Below the pieces are notes generated by a model, which had not been told where the DNA came from, made no database searches, and saw only the letters and a program-made list of their open reading frames with translations. Below are positions 1 to 10,187 of a DNA stretch of 20,810 bases, in pieces (position 1 is the stretch's first letter; the number at the start of each line of letters is the position of its first letter). The translations under genes were made by a program, and so were the position numbers. This stretch comes from Azolla pinnata (Eukaryota; Streptophyta; Polypodiopsida; Salviniales; Salviniaceae), in contig JBBBWG010007892.1 in the NCBI GenBank assembly GCA_037176905.1, positions 3,928-24,737 on the forward strand, given 5' to 3'.

Positions 1-59
1 TATAACGGCAATGGCGGAGAGAATAGGAGGCTGAGATCGAGGCCATGGACATATAGCAG

Positions 60-60
<1 letters not shown>

Positions 61-96
<36 letters not shown>
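61..96 (+). repeat. (AGC)n trinucleotide run before the GT29 coding exon
   Basis: Eleven uninterrupted AGC units then AGG. In the frame of the downstream gene the run would read as polyserine, and that frame is open from base 1 to Met118. It may be coding, 5' UTR or the end of an upstream intron. Two tiny ORFs in another frame (ATG at 11, stop at 32-34; ATG at 44, stop at 53-55) would be uORFs if this is UTR. Confidence 0.85.
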
Positions 97-97
<1 letters not shown>

Positions 98-117
98 ATC
101 GGCTTCCGCTGCAGCTG

Positions 118-2245
118 ATGAGCCCGAGGCTGGAGGCGTATCGGGAGGAGTTCCAGAGGCTGCTGCGGGAGTGGGTGAGGAGGAAGAAGGAGGGGCACAG
201 GGAGCCGCAGCGCGTGATGGGGGAGCTGCTGAGGCTAGTGAAGGAGCCGATGGAGCGAGCCGCCATGGAAGGTGGTCGGAGGCGGAGGAAGAAGGAGAGT
301 GGCAATGGAGATGGAGATGGAGATGGCATGACGGCGGCGGGGAACGGGAAGAAGAAGTACGAGTCGTGCGCGGTGGTGGGGAACAGCGGGATCTTGCTGA
401 ACCAGAGCTACGGGCGCGAGATCGACGGGCACGAGATGGTGATGCGGCTCAACAACGCGCGCATCCGCGGCTTCGAGGACCGCGTCGGCAGCCGCACGAC
501 CGCCGCGTTCGTCAACAGCAACGTGCTGCACGCGTGCGCGCGCCGCGGCCCCGCCTGCGCCACCGCCACCTTCAGCAACGCCTCCTCCTCCGCCTCCGCG
601 TGCCAGCCCTACGGCCCCGACGTGCCCATCCTCATGTACATCTGCCAGGTCTATCACAGTCATTATGATTGCTACTACCGATCCAGTCATTATGATTGCT
701 ACTACCGATCCGCTAGCGATCGAGCCGTGTGCTATTCGATCGGATTATTCCCGTGAGAAGATTCATCCGAGCGACGATTAACCAGGAGAGAAGATTCACC
801 AACCACACCACCCCAATCACTCCCTGGCGAACGGGCCGGATACGGATCCGGAAATGCCCATCTTCTGTCCCATTCTGTGTGTGCAGAATGCTCTTGTTTA
901 TATGCCTCGAGGACGCTCTCCCAGGCACGGATCGGATCCGACCGAGAGAGAGTCTTTCGTAGTAGTAGTAGTGTCTCAAAGATACCGTAACACACGAAAG
1001 GAGCTAGCTCGTCCCCTTAACATAGGGTTACGGCTTCCTCACCACCCACCGGGTGCGTTCACACATGTTTGGAGCGACCATATGAGTTTTGCCCGATACC
1101 GGGTTCCTCAACTCCAACTTACCCCTTAAACCATTCAACTTAGCGGCGCCCCCTTTATGTAAGACTGCTAGGGTTTTCTCTAACCACTAGGTGTGTTCAC
1201 ACATGTCAAGTGACCATATGAGTTCGCCTCAAGTCTTACAATACCTAGCTAGGTTTCTCGATTGTAACTTACCCTTAAACCATTCAACTTAGCGGCACGC
1301 ACCCCTTTATGTAAACTGCTAGGGTTCTCTCTAACCACTAGGTATGTTCACACGTGTCGAGTGACCATATGAGTTTGTCTCAATTCTTACGATACCAGGT
1401 TTCTCAACTGCAACTTAACCCTTAAACCATTCTACCTAGCAGCGCCCGTTTATGTACACACAGAGGTGGAACTGCTAGGGTTCTCTAACCACTACTAGGT
1501 GTGCCGCCGAGGGACCATATGAATTTGTCTCAATCCTAGCTAGGATAACAAAGCTTTCTCGCTTTAACTTACCTTACACTGTTCAACTTACTGCTTTATA
1601 CCTTAATTCCTCTAGGTTATAACTCTTTTAGGGCTCTCGAACCACTTGGTGTGTCCATACCTATTCGGTGACCATATGGGTTTGCTTCATCCTAAGATAA
1701 CCGGTTTCTCACCTTAAACTTACCCTTAAATAAACTATTTGAGTTTTTAACGCCATATAAACCGGTTCCCGAATGTTGCGCATGCCCGTATAACGCAGGT
1801 GGTCCACTTCATGGACGTGGCGGAGTGCAGGCCGCGGCTGTCGGCGCCCGTGATCGTCACCGACGCGCGCTTCGACACGCTCTGCGCGCGCATCGCCAAG
1901 TACTACTCCCTCAAGCTCTTCGCGGAGCGCTTCCCGGGGCGCGATCTCGCGCTGTGGGCGCATGCGCACGACGGACCGTTGTTCCACTACAGCTCTGGCA
2001 TGCAAGCCGTGCTCCTCGCAGTCGGCATCTGCGACCGCGTCAGCCTCTTCGGATTCGGCAAGTCTGAAACCGCCCGCCACCACTACCATAGCCTGCAGAA
2101 GGAGGAGCTCCGCCTCCACGACTACGCGGCCGAGTACGAGTTCTACAACGACCTTTCCTCCCGCGACCCCCTCGCCGTGCCCTTCCTCCACCTGCTCGCC
2201 ACCTCCCACGGCTTCTCCATCCCCCCGGTCCACATCTACTGGTGA
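118..2245 (+). CDS. GALT29A: GT29 (sialyltransferase-like) galactosyltransferase, GALT29A type, 5' end uncertain
   Basis: Exons 118-648 and 1799-2245 join in phase 0 (CAG|GTCTAT donor, GCAG acceptor), giving 325 residues from Met118. Plant GT29 proteins are Golgi type II membrane enzymes; Arabidopsis GALT29A is a beta-galactosyltransferase for arabinogalactan glycans, not a true sialyltransferase. Visible motifs: sialylmotif L (CAVVGNSGILL, residues 84-94, then ID.HEMVMRLNNA), sialylmotif S (FHYSSGMQAVLLAVGIC, about 239-255), HHYH (271-274) and an H-x4-E very-small motif (His284, Glu289). Cys84 and Cys255 are the likely conserved disulfide pair. No membrane anchor is encoded after Met118, and the frame has no stop back to base 1, so the true N-terminus is probably upstream; an acceptor-like CTGCAG ends at 114. 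Exons are very GC-rich. Family call is firm, ortholog call moderate. Confidence 0.85.
657..710 (+). repeat. Perfect 27-bp tandem duplication just after the intron donor
   Basis: Bases 657-683 and 684-710 are identical. The array begins eight bases into the intron of the GT29 gene. The unit is a multiple of three and free of stops in the exon frame, so intron retention would extend the reading frame to a stop at 754-756, adding 35 Tyr/Ser-rich residues and losing sialylmotif S. Confidence 0.9.
1015..1735 (+). repeat. ~150-bp degenerate tandem repeat filling the GT29 intron
   Basis: The marker GACCATATG starts at 1076, 1212, 1363, 1513 and 1670, spacings of 136, 151, 150 and 157 bp. Each unit also carries a CCTTAAACCATTCAACTTAGC-like block, a CTAGGGTT..TCTCTAACCACTAGGTGTG block and a GGTTTCTC..AACTTACC block. 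About five units make up most of the 1150-bp intron (649-1798). No coding content is seen. Copies diverge by substitutions and small indels. Confidence 0.85.
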
Positions 2246-2268
2246 TGGATCGATGCAAATGGGCGCGA

Positions 2269-2298
2269 TTCCATCATCACCATCATCATCATCATCCT
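2269..2298 (+). repeat. (CAT)n-rich microsatellite in the GT29 3' UTR
   Basis: Short imperfect CAT/ATC run 24 bases after the GT29 stop codon. Confidence 0.7.
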
Positions 2299-2421
2299 CG
2301 TCTCCGCCGATGCCCCGCCTGCAAAGGAAAGGAAAGGGAACGCTCGCTCCTACCGTCTTGTCTGTATTGTCTATGCAGAAGCGTAGCGTAGCTGGAATGC
2401 ACTCCAAGCATAGAAGTAGAC

Positions 2422-2422
<1 letters not shown>

Positions 2423-2465
<43 letters not shown>

Positions 2466-2483
2466 CGCGTGTATATATACGTG
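2423..2483 (+). repeat. TG/CG/TA alternating purine-pyrimidine run
   Basis: About 16 TG units pass directly into about six CG units and then GTGTATATATACGTGTG, giving some 60 bp of almost unbroken purine-pyrimidine alternation. Such tracts are the classic Z-DNA-prone sequence. It lies in the likely 3' UTR, about 180 bases after the stop. Confidence 0.85.
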
Positions 2484-2517
2484 TGGTCTCGAAACACAAT
2501 TCCTTCCATCAAGCTCA

Positions 2518-2523
2518 AATAAA
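2518..2523 (+). terminator. Candidate poly(A) signal for the GT29 gene
   Basis: AATAAA 273 bases after the stop codon. A second AATAAA at 3123-3128 is an alternative. Plant poly(A) signals are degenerate, so this is only a candidate. Confidence 0.4.
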
Positions 2524-2529
2524 ATCTGA

Positions 2530-4005
2530 GGGCCGCATCCACCCCTCCCTTCCGGATCCATGCTCATCTTCCCAACCCACCCACCCCGCCAAACGGCAGC
2601 AGGCAAAAGAAGAAGAAAGAAAGATATATATCAACGTCTTCTGAGACCAAAATTCGCCCCACGAGACAACATACAACACTAGGATGATGTTGTACCCAAT
2701 CATCGAAAGAAAGAAAGTTGTGTTTTGCCTTCCTCCTCCTTTGTAAGCAAAGTGTCTTGTCTGCCTAATCCGGAATCCGGAAGTGTGTTCCCAAAGGCAT
2801 GGAACAAAGCTCTGGACCAAATTTTCTTTTGCTGAGCCAAATACTGTTTCCTCGATCCTCTGAGCCGAACAAAGAAAGGGGATACTATTGGATCCCTCCT
2901 TCGCCTCTGTATATGCATGCATATATGCATACACAGCGAAGAACAAGTGTGTGAAGTCCTCCCTCCATTGCTCAGATTTGGATCATTTCTTCCGGAATTA
3001 TGAACCCGGGGGACGGATTTCTTCGTTGCTGCTGTTGGCTATGGATGATCATTCTTAGGGATCTACTCGTGGGCCATGTTGCAACTTAGGAGCCCCATTG
3101 GGTCTCCGCTCCCCAGAATTTGAATAAAATGGATTGCAAACGCTTGCAGTTTCATGTCGCTTGCTTGCTTGGTTGCATTTAGGAAATGGATGTTGTGCTA
3201 TGCTTGGACATGTATCATAAAGCGATACTCTGCATCAGAATGCTGCAACGAATGGAACGATCGGAGCTCTATCGAATGCTGTCCATTCTATTTATGTTGT
3301 TGCTCCGTCAGATCGGATCAGGATTGGATCGAGACGATGAAGACACTCCTTGCCGATTGTTGCTTTTTCAAGGGTTGGTCTTGAGGTGTGCCAATAGAAT
3401 GTGTTCCACCAACGCATGGATCGATCTAGATTTCTTCTTCAGTATTGGCTGCTGACTTTCTGATGATTTTTGAAACCACACATGCCCGACCTACGTGCTC
3501 TATGGGATTGTGTTGCGTGGAATGAAGGGGACACCACTTCCGTCGCTTCGAAGGGAGACTCTCCTACAGGATTCAATTCGGTTCTCGATCAAATCGAAAT
3601 GCTAGCTATCTATAGTCTAGGGAAATCCGTGAACCGACAACAATGCCTTCTAATTACATACAGTCTGATCCCCGCAAATTCATAAAAAACGGCCGTTTGT
3701 AAATCTCAATTATGAATTCGTATAACTAGTTAACCAAACCCTGAACCTTGATGCAAACTGTGGTTACACAAAATAGTTGGGCAATCAAACAGTAATTTAA
3801 GACAAATCTAGGCAACCAAATACATGAATTTGCCAAATATTTATAAGCAAAAAAGGAGTTCTTGATTTTCTCTAAATCATCATTAAGAGTAGGATAAGGA
3901 ACTAATTTAGATGAACTTAACAAAGTACACCTGCCGTATATGTACGGTAGGCAATACGGTATACGTATGTTTCCCCTCAAATACGGTGAAATATACATAC
4001 TCAGA
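2530..4005. other. Intergenic DNA without recognised genes
   Basis: Between the GT29 3' end and the exonuclease gene. Short open frames exist on both strands (for example 3154-3455) but show no recognisable domain, splice continuity or codon bias. The last ~120 bases (about 3930-4005) hold several CGGTA/TATAC-type palindromic words and are the likely proximal promoter of the downstream gene; no convincing TATA box is seen beyond AATATACAT near 3990. Confidence 0.5.
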
Positions 4006-4014
4006 GAAGAAGAC

Positions 4015-4042
4015 GAAGAAGAAGAAGAAGAAGAAGAAGAAG
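4015..4042 (+). repeat. (GAA)n polypurine run abutting the exonuclease start codon
   Basis: About nine GAA/AAG units end two bases before ATG 4044, so they would lie in the 5' UTR. GA-rich 5' leaders are common in plants and can bind GAGA-type factors or influence initiation; here that is inference only. Confidence 0.75.
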
Positions 4043-4043
4043 G

Positions 4044-7000
4044 ATGACGACGACCTTCTGCAGCGATGGCGGAGGAGCATGGCCCCTCTCCATCGACGCC
4101 CTCTTCTTCGTCGATTCCCCTTCCTCACCGTCCTTTCCCCTCCTCCTCTCTGCGTTGGATCGGGCTTCCATCGTCGCCATGGATGCAGAATGGAAGCCTA
4201 ACTCCTCCTCCTCCTCCTCCGCCCAAAGGAAGGGCGCTCACTCCTCGTGCCCTCGCGTTTCGATAATGCAGATAGCCATTAGAATCCGGCCCGATTCGCC
4301 ACTTGACTCCGTCGAGATCCATCCTTCATCATCGAGCTTAGACCACGGAGCTTTGGAGCCTAGACTACTTGATTCTGTTGGCATCGATCTTTCTCACTCT
4401 TCATCCTCAGAAGGTTCACAGGTGGAACCTTCAGGTCCGGTGCAAAGTGATGGAAATCACAGTCTGGTAGTGATCGACGGTGGAGGTCTTACGGAAGGTG
4501 GTTTGCGTAGCGAACAATCCGAGTACATTGATTTTCCGTCCACTATCAGTACAGAAGATGAAGCCTTGAAACTTATGAATAATTCGGAAGAGATCAAATT
4601 TCCTCATTCCTCATCGATGTATTTTGAAGACGAAGATCCGAAATCTGTTCCTGCATATACTGTGCAAAACAATGGAAAAAAGACTATTTCAATGAAAGGT
4701 CAGGCCTTTGTTGAACGTAGCTTGCGTAGGTTGAAAGATAAAAAGGAAATGATTTTCCTATTAGATATGATGTCTCTTCCTGCATCTTCCTTTTGGGAAG
4801 GTATGAAAAAAATGCTCGTTTCTCCCACGGTGCTGAAACTAGGATTCAAGTTTAAACAGGATTTGGTGAATCTTGCAAAGACTTTTCCTGGTCCAGATGC
4901 CCATTCTTGTTTCGACAAGGTATGCTTTGATCGAGTGATCATATATCTACGTGGATTGTGTGGACTTAATCCTTGTAGATTCTTTAACCATATGATACGT
5001 GAAGTTAATCCTTTTAATCTCTTTATAAATACCAAAGACATGTAGAAATGATATATTCACAGCATTCGTTGTGAATATTTAACGATTTAGTATTTGTACA
5101 ACTTATGGATGTAGTTGTTACAAATTCAATTAGATTCAAGATATAGAGTTTCTACTTGTAGCCCCATTAGCAATCACAGAGATCACATGGAAATCTTTTT
5201 TATATTTGATTTGTATGCACCATCTTGAGGTAATCATTGTCAGTACAATTATGCATACTATATACAGAATGGTTGAATTTTGAAGCTGTTATTCAGGTTG
5301 ATCCATATGTTGATATTGGTAAATTCTACCACAAAATTCATCAATGGAATGAATTGCCTGTGGAGAGCTTAAGTTTGGCAAACATTTGTGAGAAGGTGAT
5401 TGGATATACTCTGTGCAAGGTAACGTGAAAGGTAAAAAGGATGATCTTTTCTGGTTGGTTAATTTAACATTCCTCTGAACTACATGTGAGCTAACTTAAG
5501 CATTGCTCTTTACTTATGTATATGAGTATAGGACATTGTAAGGTTCATATTTTTTTCTTGTGGTAAATGTGTGTGTGTGTGTGCTTCTCAAGCATGTGTA
5601 TGCTTATTAAGGTTGTGTAATTATGTCCAGTTGTTGCTTGTGGTAGAATGCAGTGACATCTAGTCGGTTCTGCACATGAACTAGATAAAATCTAGTTTTT
5701 AAGCTAGTGTACTCTGATGTTATAATGCAATTTGCAGGATCTACAATGCAGCGATTGGGAACAGAGGCCATTAATGATAGAGCAGCAGTTGTATGCTGCT
5801 GCTGACGCACATTGTCTTCTTGTTGCCTATGATATCCTTGAAACAGATGCATCAAAAGGTTTGTGGGTTTATCTGAATTCACCCTTGTTTTTGGCTAGTA
5901 ATTTCTAATCGTGATACCATATTGTTGCAGTTTTAGGTTATGAAATGACTTATTATCATGCAACAAGTAGCTCAAAAGATGGCTTTGCAGAGTTGCTACA
6001 TGTCGAAGGAGTCGATCTACCAAGCAGTTATGCCAAGGGGAATATTGTTCATGCTCGCCGTGGAATTGCATCAATTATGGCAAGATCTGCAATTTCTGAT
6101 AGAAGTCAATCAATGACTAGTTTTTCAACAATTGCCGACTCTGCCGATTACTTGAGAATTGCAAAGAAGTTTGGGGAGAGGTTGCTAGTGGATGCCCTGC
6201 GGAGCAGCAAGGTTGCTCAAAGGAAGCCAAAAAATCGAGGGAAAAAGGTGGAGCAAATGGATGATTGCTACTGGTTTGAACCACCACCTTGGGACCCGTC
6301 ACTTGGTGGTGATGGTTTTCCAAAGTTCTTATGTGATAACATGGTAAGGAAGTTAATTAATGTTTCACAACATTTACTTTGTTTATGAAAGGTTGAAGTT
6401 TGTAACTTTAATACGACATGTATTTTCAAGAATTTTCATCAACGAAGACTTGTGTATGTGGAGGCTTATAATTACCTCTTCATTTATCAAGCAATGACAT
6501 AAAATACATTGTCTCCACTGTGTAGGAGGGAACAGGCCCTGATAAACTTTTGAAAGACAAGATCTTTAGTATCATATTATTCAGAAAATAAAAAACAATC
6601 CTTCATTTGGGCCTCATGTTCAGGTCTATGGTCTGGTTTATTGAAAGTTGCCTAAAAGACGGCTTGACATCTTCCAATGACTCTAGATTATGTTGTTTGG
6701 AGAATATTCGGGATGCTAGTTTAACATCTGTTCACTCCTGGTTAACTCTGATTACTGGAGGACTAATCTGTCTTTCAGGTGGAAGGACTGGCAAAACAGT
6801 TGCGGAATGTAGGTATTGACACTGTTTCCCTTCGGAAAAAATCAGATCCAAGGTGGGTAATAGATATATAGTTATTTTGATCCTTATCTTGATACAGTAT
6901 AATAATGAATAGGTCAAATTTGCTGGCAGAAAGTTGGTTGAATTAGCAGAGAAGGAAGGGAGGGTTCTTTTAACTCAGGATGTTAAGCTTTTGCGCCGCC

Positions 7001-7510
7001 GTCTTATTCCACGCAATTTAGCATACAGAGTGAAAAGTCTCAGTAAGCAGGAGCAACTTTCAGAGGTTTGATAGAGTTTCTTGTAAGTAAAGTGTCTTCA
7101 GCCCGCACTATGAGAGCACACAGTTCTAAAATTGAGTTTTTTATGGAACAGGTAGTCAGGACATTCAATCTGATAATCGATGAGGATAACTTGCTATCAA
7201 GGTGCACAAAATGTAATGGAAATTTTATACCAGAACCACTCACTCCTGAGGAGGCAGTTGCTTCAGTAGCAGATGGACAGTCTATACCAGAATACGCAAT
7301 TGTGGAACGCCTACTATTTTGGCAATGTTCAGTGTGCATGCACATGTATTGGCAGGTAAAAAGCCTTGGGCTTCATATATTTGATGAATTTGATTGCATA
7401 AGTTCATTATAAATAGTTTTTCTATTTTACACATGCAGGGAAATCAATTCCATCGAGCATTGGAAACTTTCCAAGCATTTGCACGCAAGGTGCAAATGCT
7501 GCAGCAGTAA
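4044..7510 (+). CDS. DEDDy 3'-5' exonuclease with Mut7-C RNase domain and zinc ribbon
   Basis: Eight exons, all GT-AG and frame-continuous: 4044-4919, 5297-5419, 5738-5858, 5931-6343, 6779-6852, 6930-7065, 7152-7355, 7439-7510; 672 residues. The N-terminal half is a DnaQ-like exonuclease: Exo I MDAEWKP (Asp47, Glu49), Exo II GFKFKQDL (Asp273), Exo III YAAAD (Tyr352, Asp356), so DEDDy type. Residues about 503-598 match Mut7-C, a PIN-like RNase domain: FLCDNMVEGLAKQLR (Asp509) and GRVLLTQD (Asp553). A Cys4 zinc ribbon follows (Cys599, 602, 640, 643). The layout recalls MUT-7/EXD3-type proteins, so 3'-end RNA trimming or decay is inferred. Met4044 is the first in-frame ATG; Met4179 (Met46) would start directly on Exo I. 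Residues about 81-235 form a low-complexity insertion inside the exonuclease fold. Domain calls are strong, cellular role unknown. Confidence 0.88.
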
Positions 7511-10187
7511 CAGGAAACAGAGATCATTAACAATGTTGGCTGATACATTCGCAAAAAGCTCTGGTGATTTTGGAAGGGCTGGAAATTGAGATTGTGTATA
7601 TCAGCTATGATTTGTGAGTACATGTATTTCTCCTATCTAATGATGAGAACGACGAGATTGAAGTCGATAACAGAAATCTGGTGTATTATGTAATGAGCAC
7701 ACTATAATACTAATTCAATGATTTCTTGTGGTCTGCCTTAGCCAAATAGTTTCAACATGAACAAAACATTTTAACTGTGTTGAGAACTATCATCTAACGA
7801 TTACTAAAGCATAGGTAGCCATGCTCGATGATGGTTTACCAGAAACCCTGAGCAAGTATTGAATCCTGCACCATTCCAAGTTCCAACTCAAATACAAAGA
7901 TCTCTAGAGATAAGGAAATTTTCAACCAAGAGGATTACAAGGTTGAGAAATTAAAGTGCCAGATTATTTCAAGTGCAGGTCCATTTTTAAAGCCGAAGAT
8001 ATTGTGGTGTGATAACAGTATCTAGCATCATATGATCGTAAGATTCCCCAACTATCAAAGCCATTTTTATCGATGGATACTATTTTGATTCTTCCGATGC
8101 TGGTACAAGGGTATGAATATGGATATGGACACCGATATGCATGTCTGTCTAGCAAAGATGTTGTGCCTCAAAGAATTACCCGTCGGAAATTGGAAATTGA
8201 CACAATCCAAATTCTTGCTTAAGTCGAGGAGTTAAAGCAATTCATAGTCAAAACTATATTCATCTTTTTCATTCATGTCCAAGCAATAAATAATTCAATG
8301 AGCGCTATATGAATCTTTGCTCGTGTTAATCATGCCCGAGTTAGCCATTCGATATCTACTCTTTGACGCAAATATGAATCTCCTTGCATTATGGTATGTT
8401 TTGTCTCATGGGCCAATATTGGCTTAAGAAGACTTTAATATATCTTTCTTTCTATGCATATAGATGCACATGCCCATGCGCATGCACACCCATAGAACGT
8501 AAGATTCACAGGCTCTTGGTTTTTCAAACACGAATGTAAGTTTGCAAGCGTTTGTGAATGTTATGTGTTTTCTTTTGAGAAAAATAATAAAAAAATTTTA
8601 GAAAATTTGATTTATATTTCTTAAATTTTAAATATTTGATTAAACTTAACATTCTTCAACCTCGAATGCTCGAATCATTGTCGATCGCATTTGCAGCTTG
8701 CAAAAGTATGGTTCGCTCCATGGAATGTAACACGCTTCTGGTTTTGCAAGCACAAATATATGCAAACGTTTGGCAATGTTACGAGCGAATGTTCTGTGTT
8801 TTGTTTTCCTCTTTTCGAGAAAAACAATCCTAAATTTTTCTTTTTTCAAGAAAAAGTAATTTATATTTCTCAGCATTTTAAATATTTTATTCTACCATTC
8901 TTATGGTCTGAAACATACTTTAAGTGATTTGTCGATCTCGAATGTTTGAATCATTTTCGATTGCGTTTACAGCTTGCAAAAGTATGGTTCACTCTATGCG
9001 CCATGCACATGCACATGTGCACATACATTAGAATGTAAACAAGAAATACATGCAAAAAGAACAGCAGTCTCAATGCTGTATAGGAAACTCTAAGAAAATG
9101 TAAGCAAATCCAATGGAACACTATAGTGAGTGAATTTGGATTGTACAGTAGGTTTCTGTGAAATGCAGAATCGACACGACATCCTGTGCTTTTCTTATGA
9201 AGTAATGCTAGCGGACATTGACCTTAAATACTGCTTGATGATTTCTGGAAAATTTGGGAACCACAAATCCTGCACATGACCCAAGTACATATAGGTATGT
9301 ATATATATGATCTCTAAATTTCTGCTTCACATTATATTTATTTCAAAACAGTATTATTTGAAATACAAATATGGTCTGCATGATTGCATGAGATGAATAC
9401 CGGAGAGATGATATTCTTCTGTTGTGCACCAATTCTCATATAGACACTGATGTCTTGCACTAAAACGTCAGTAAATCTTTAAGACTCTTTGCTAGTTCAA
9501 TCCATGATCGATTATCATAACAAATCTTTTCACCTCTGATAGCTTGAATATAATATATACATCTAGGTGTTCAATTGCCTTCTTGGCCGATAAAATAATC
9601 AAAATTTTCTTTACTTGTGGGTTGTGAGATCTGCAGCCATATCAGCTAAATTCATGCCAGGGTACGAGATAAAGCAGTTGATTACTTGGATATGATGAGG
9701 TAAGTAATTAGAACTGCTTGTATCTAAAATCATCAGAATGGCCTCTATATGTTTCTTCCACAATGAAGAGAACCTCAGGTTATAATCACAACTATCATTA
9801 CATTTTATTAAATTTTCATCACGCTAGATGTTTTGAAAAAATAGACCACCTTGCCTCCATAAATAAGTAGGTGGCTCCCAGTTGTAAACAAAGTACCAAC
9901 TCTCCACTCACTCTTTTTGGGTCGAGCAATATTAACAAGTGCATGATGAATCAATGGATTTCTTACATTTGGGTGGGGACACTATGCTAGGAATTAGAAC
10001 TGTAGTAAGTAATGTACAACAGAAGTTCAGCAAGTTACCTGCCCCAACTGGAATGAATACAGGTGAGGGACCATGATGCACTTCAAATTCACGTAGAACG
10101 ATTACCACTCGGCCTGAAACACACTCCTCTGTTTTCTCAAAATAAGATGCTTCGATCAGTTGCATGACTATTTTTTGCTAGTTGTTT
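7511..10187. other. Convergent intergenic region and 3' UTRs
   Basis: Lies between the stop of the + strand exonuclease gene and the stop of the - strand transporter. No coding region is supported. An AATAAA on the minus strand (9804-9809) is a candidate poly(A) signal for the transporter, about 380 bases after its stop. Mostly AT-rich; a degenerate duplication occupies about 8455-9040, annotated separately. Confidence 0.55.
8455..9040 (+). repeat. Degenerate two-copy tandem duplication, ~220-280 bp per unit
   Basis: GCTTGCAAAAGTATGGTTC occurs at 8696 and again at 8972, each preceded by a related CTCGAATG..GAATCATT..CGAT..GC block. The CTTGGTTTT/CTTCTGGTTTT..GCAA..CGTTTG..AATGTTA block recurs at about 8512 and 8733. 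A GCACATG-rich stretch with CATAGAA/CATTAGAATGTAA-like ends occurs near 8463 and 9001, so the array is bounded by related sequence. Probably an old satellite-like or transposon-derived repeat; no coding content. Confidence 0.7.

Noticed and set aside
1015..1735. CRISPR-like array
   Set aside because: Repeats are long, degenerate and contiguous without unique spacers, in an intron of a eukaryotic gene.
118..2245. Calling the first gene a true sialyltransferase
   Set aside because: Plants are not known to make sialylated glycans, and the sequence matches the plant GT29 branch that includes the GALT29A galactosyltransferase.
1709..2542. 277-codon minus-strand frame opposite GT29 exon 2
   Set aside because: Antisense shadow of a GC-rich exon; it includes the TG/CG microsatellite as Thr-His repeats and has no domain.
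3154..3455. Two overlapping + strand frames in the intergenic region
   Set aside because: Cysteine-rich or hydrophobic but with no family resemblance, splice continuity or codon bias; likely chance.
3911..4201. Open frame with a polylysine tract overlapping the exonuclease start
   Set aside because: The lysines come from the GAA/AAG run in another frame, and the frame runs out of phase into the gene. No independent coding evidence.
9932..10165. 77-codon minus-strand open frame just after the transporter stop
   Set aside because: It begins 23 bases past the stop codon, has no recognisable domain, and fits 3' UTR. An internal CAG|GTAACT donor-like site (near 10037) is suggestive of a UTR intron but unsupported.
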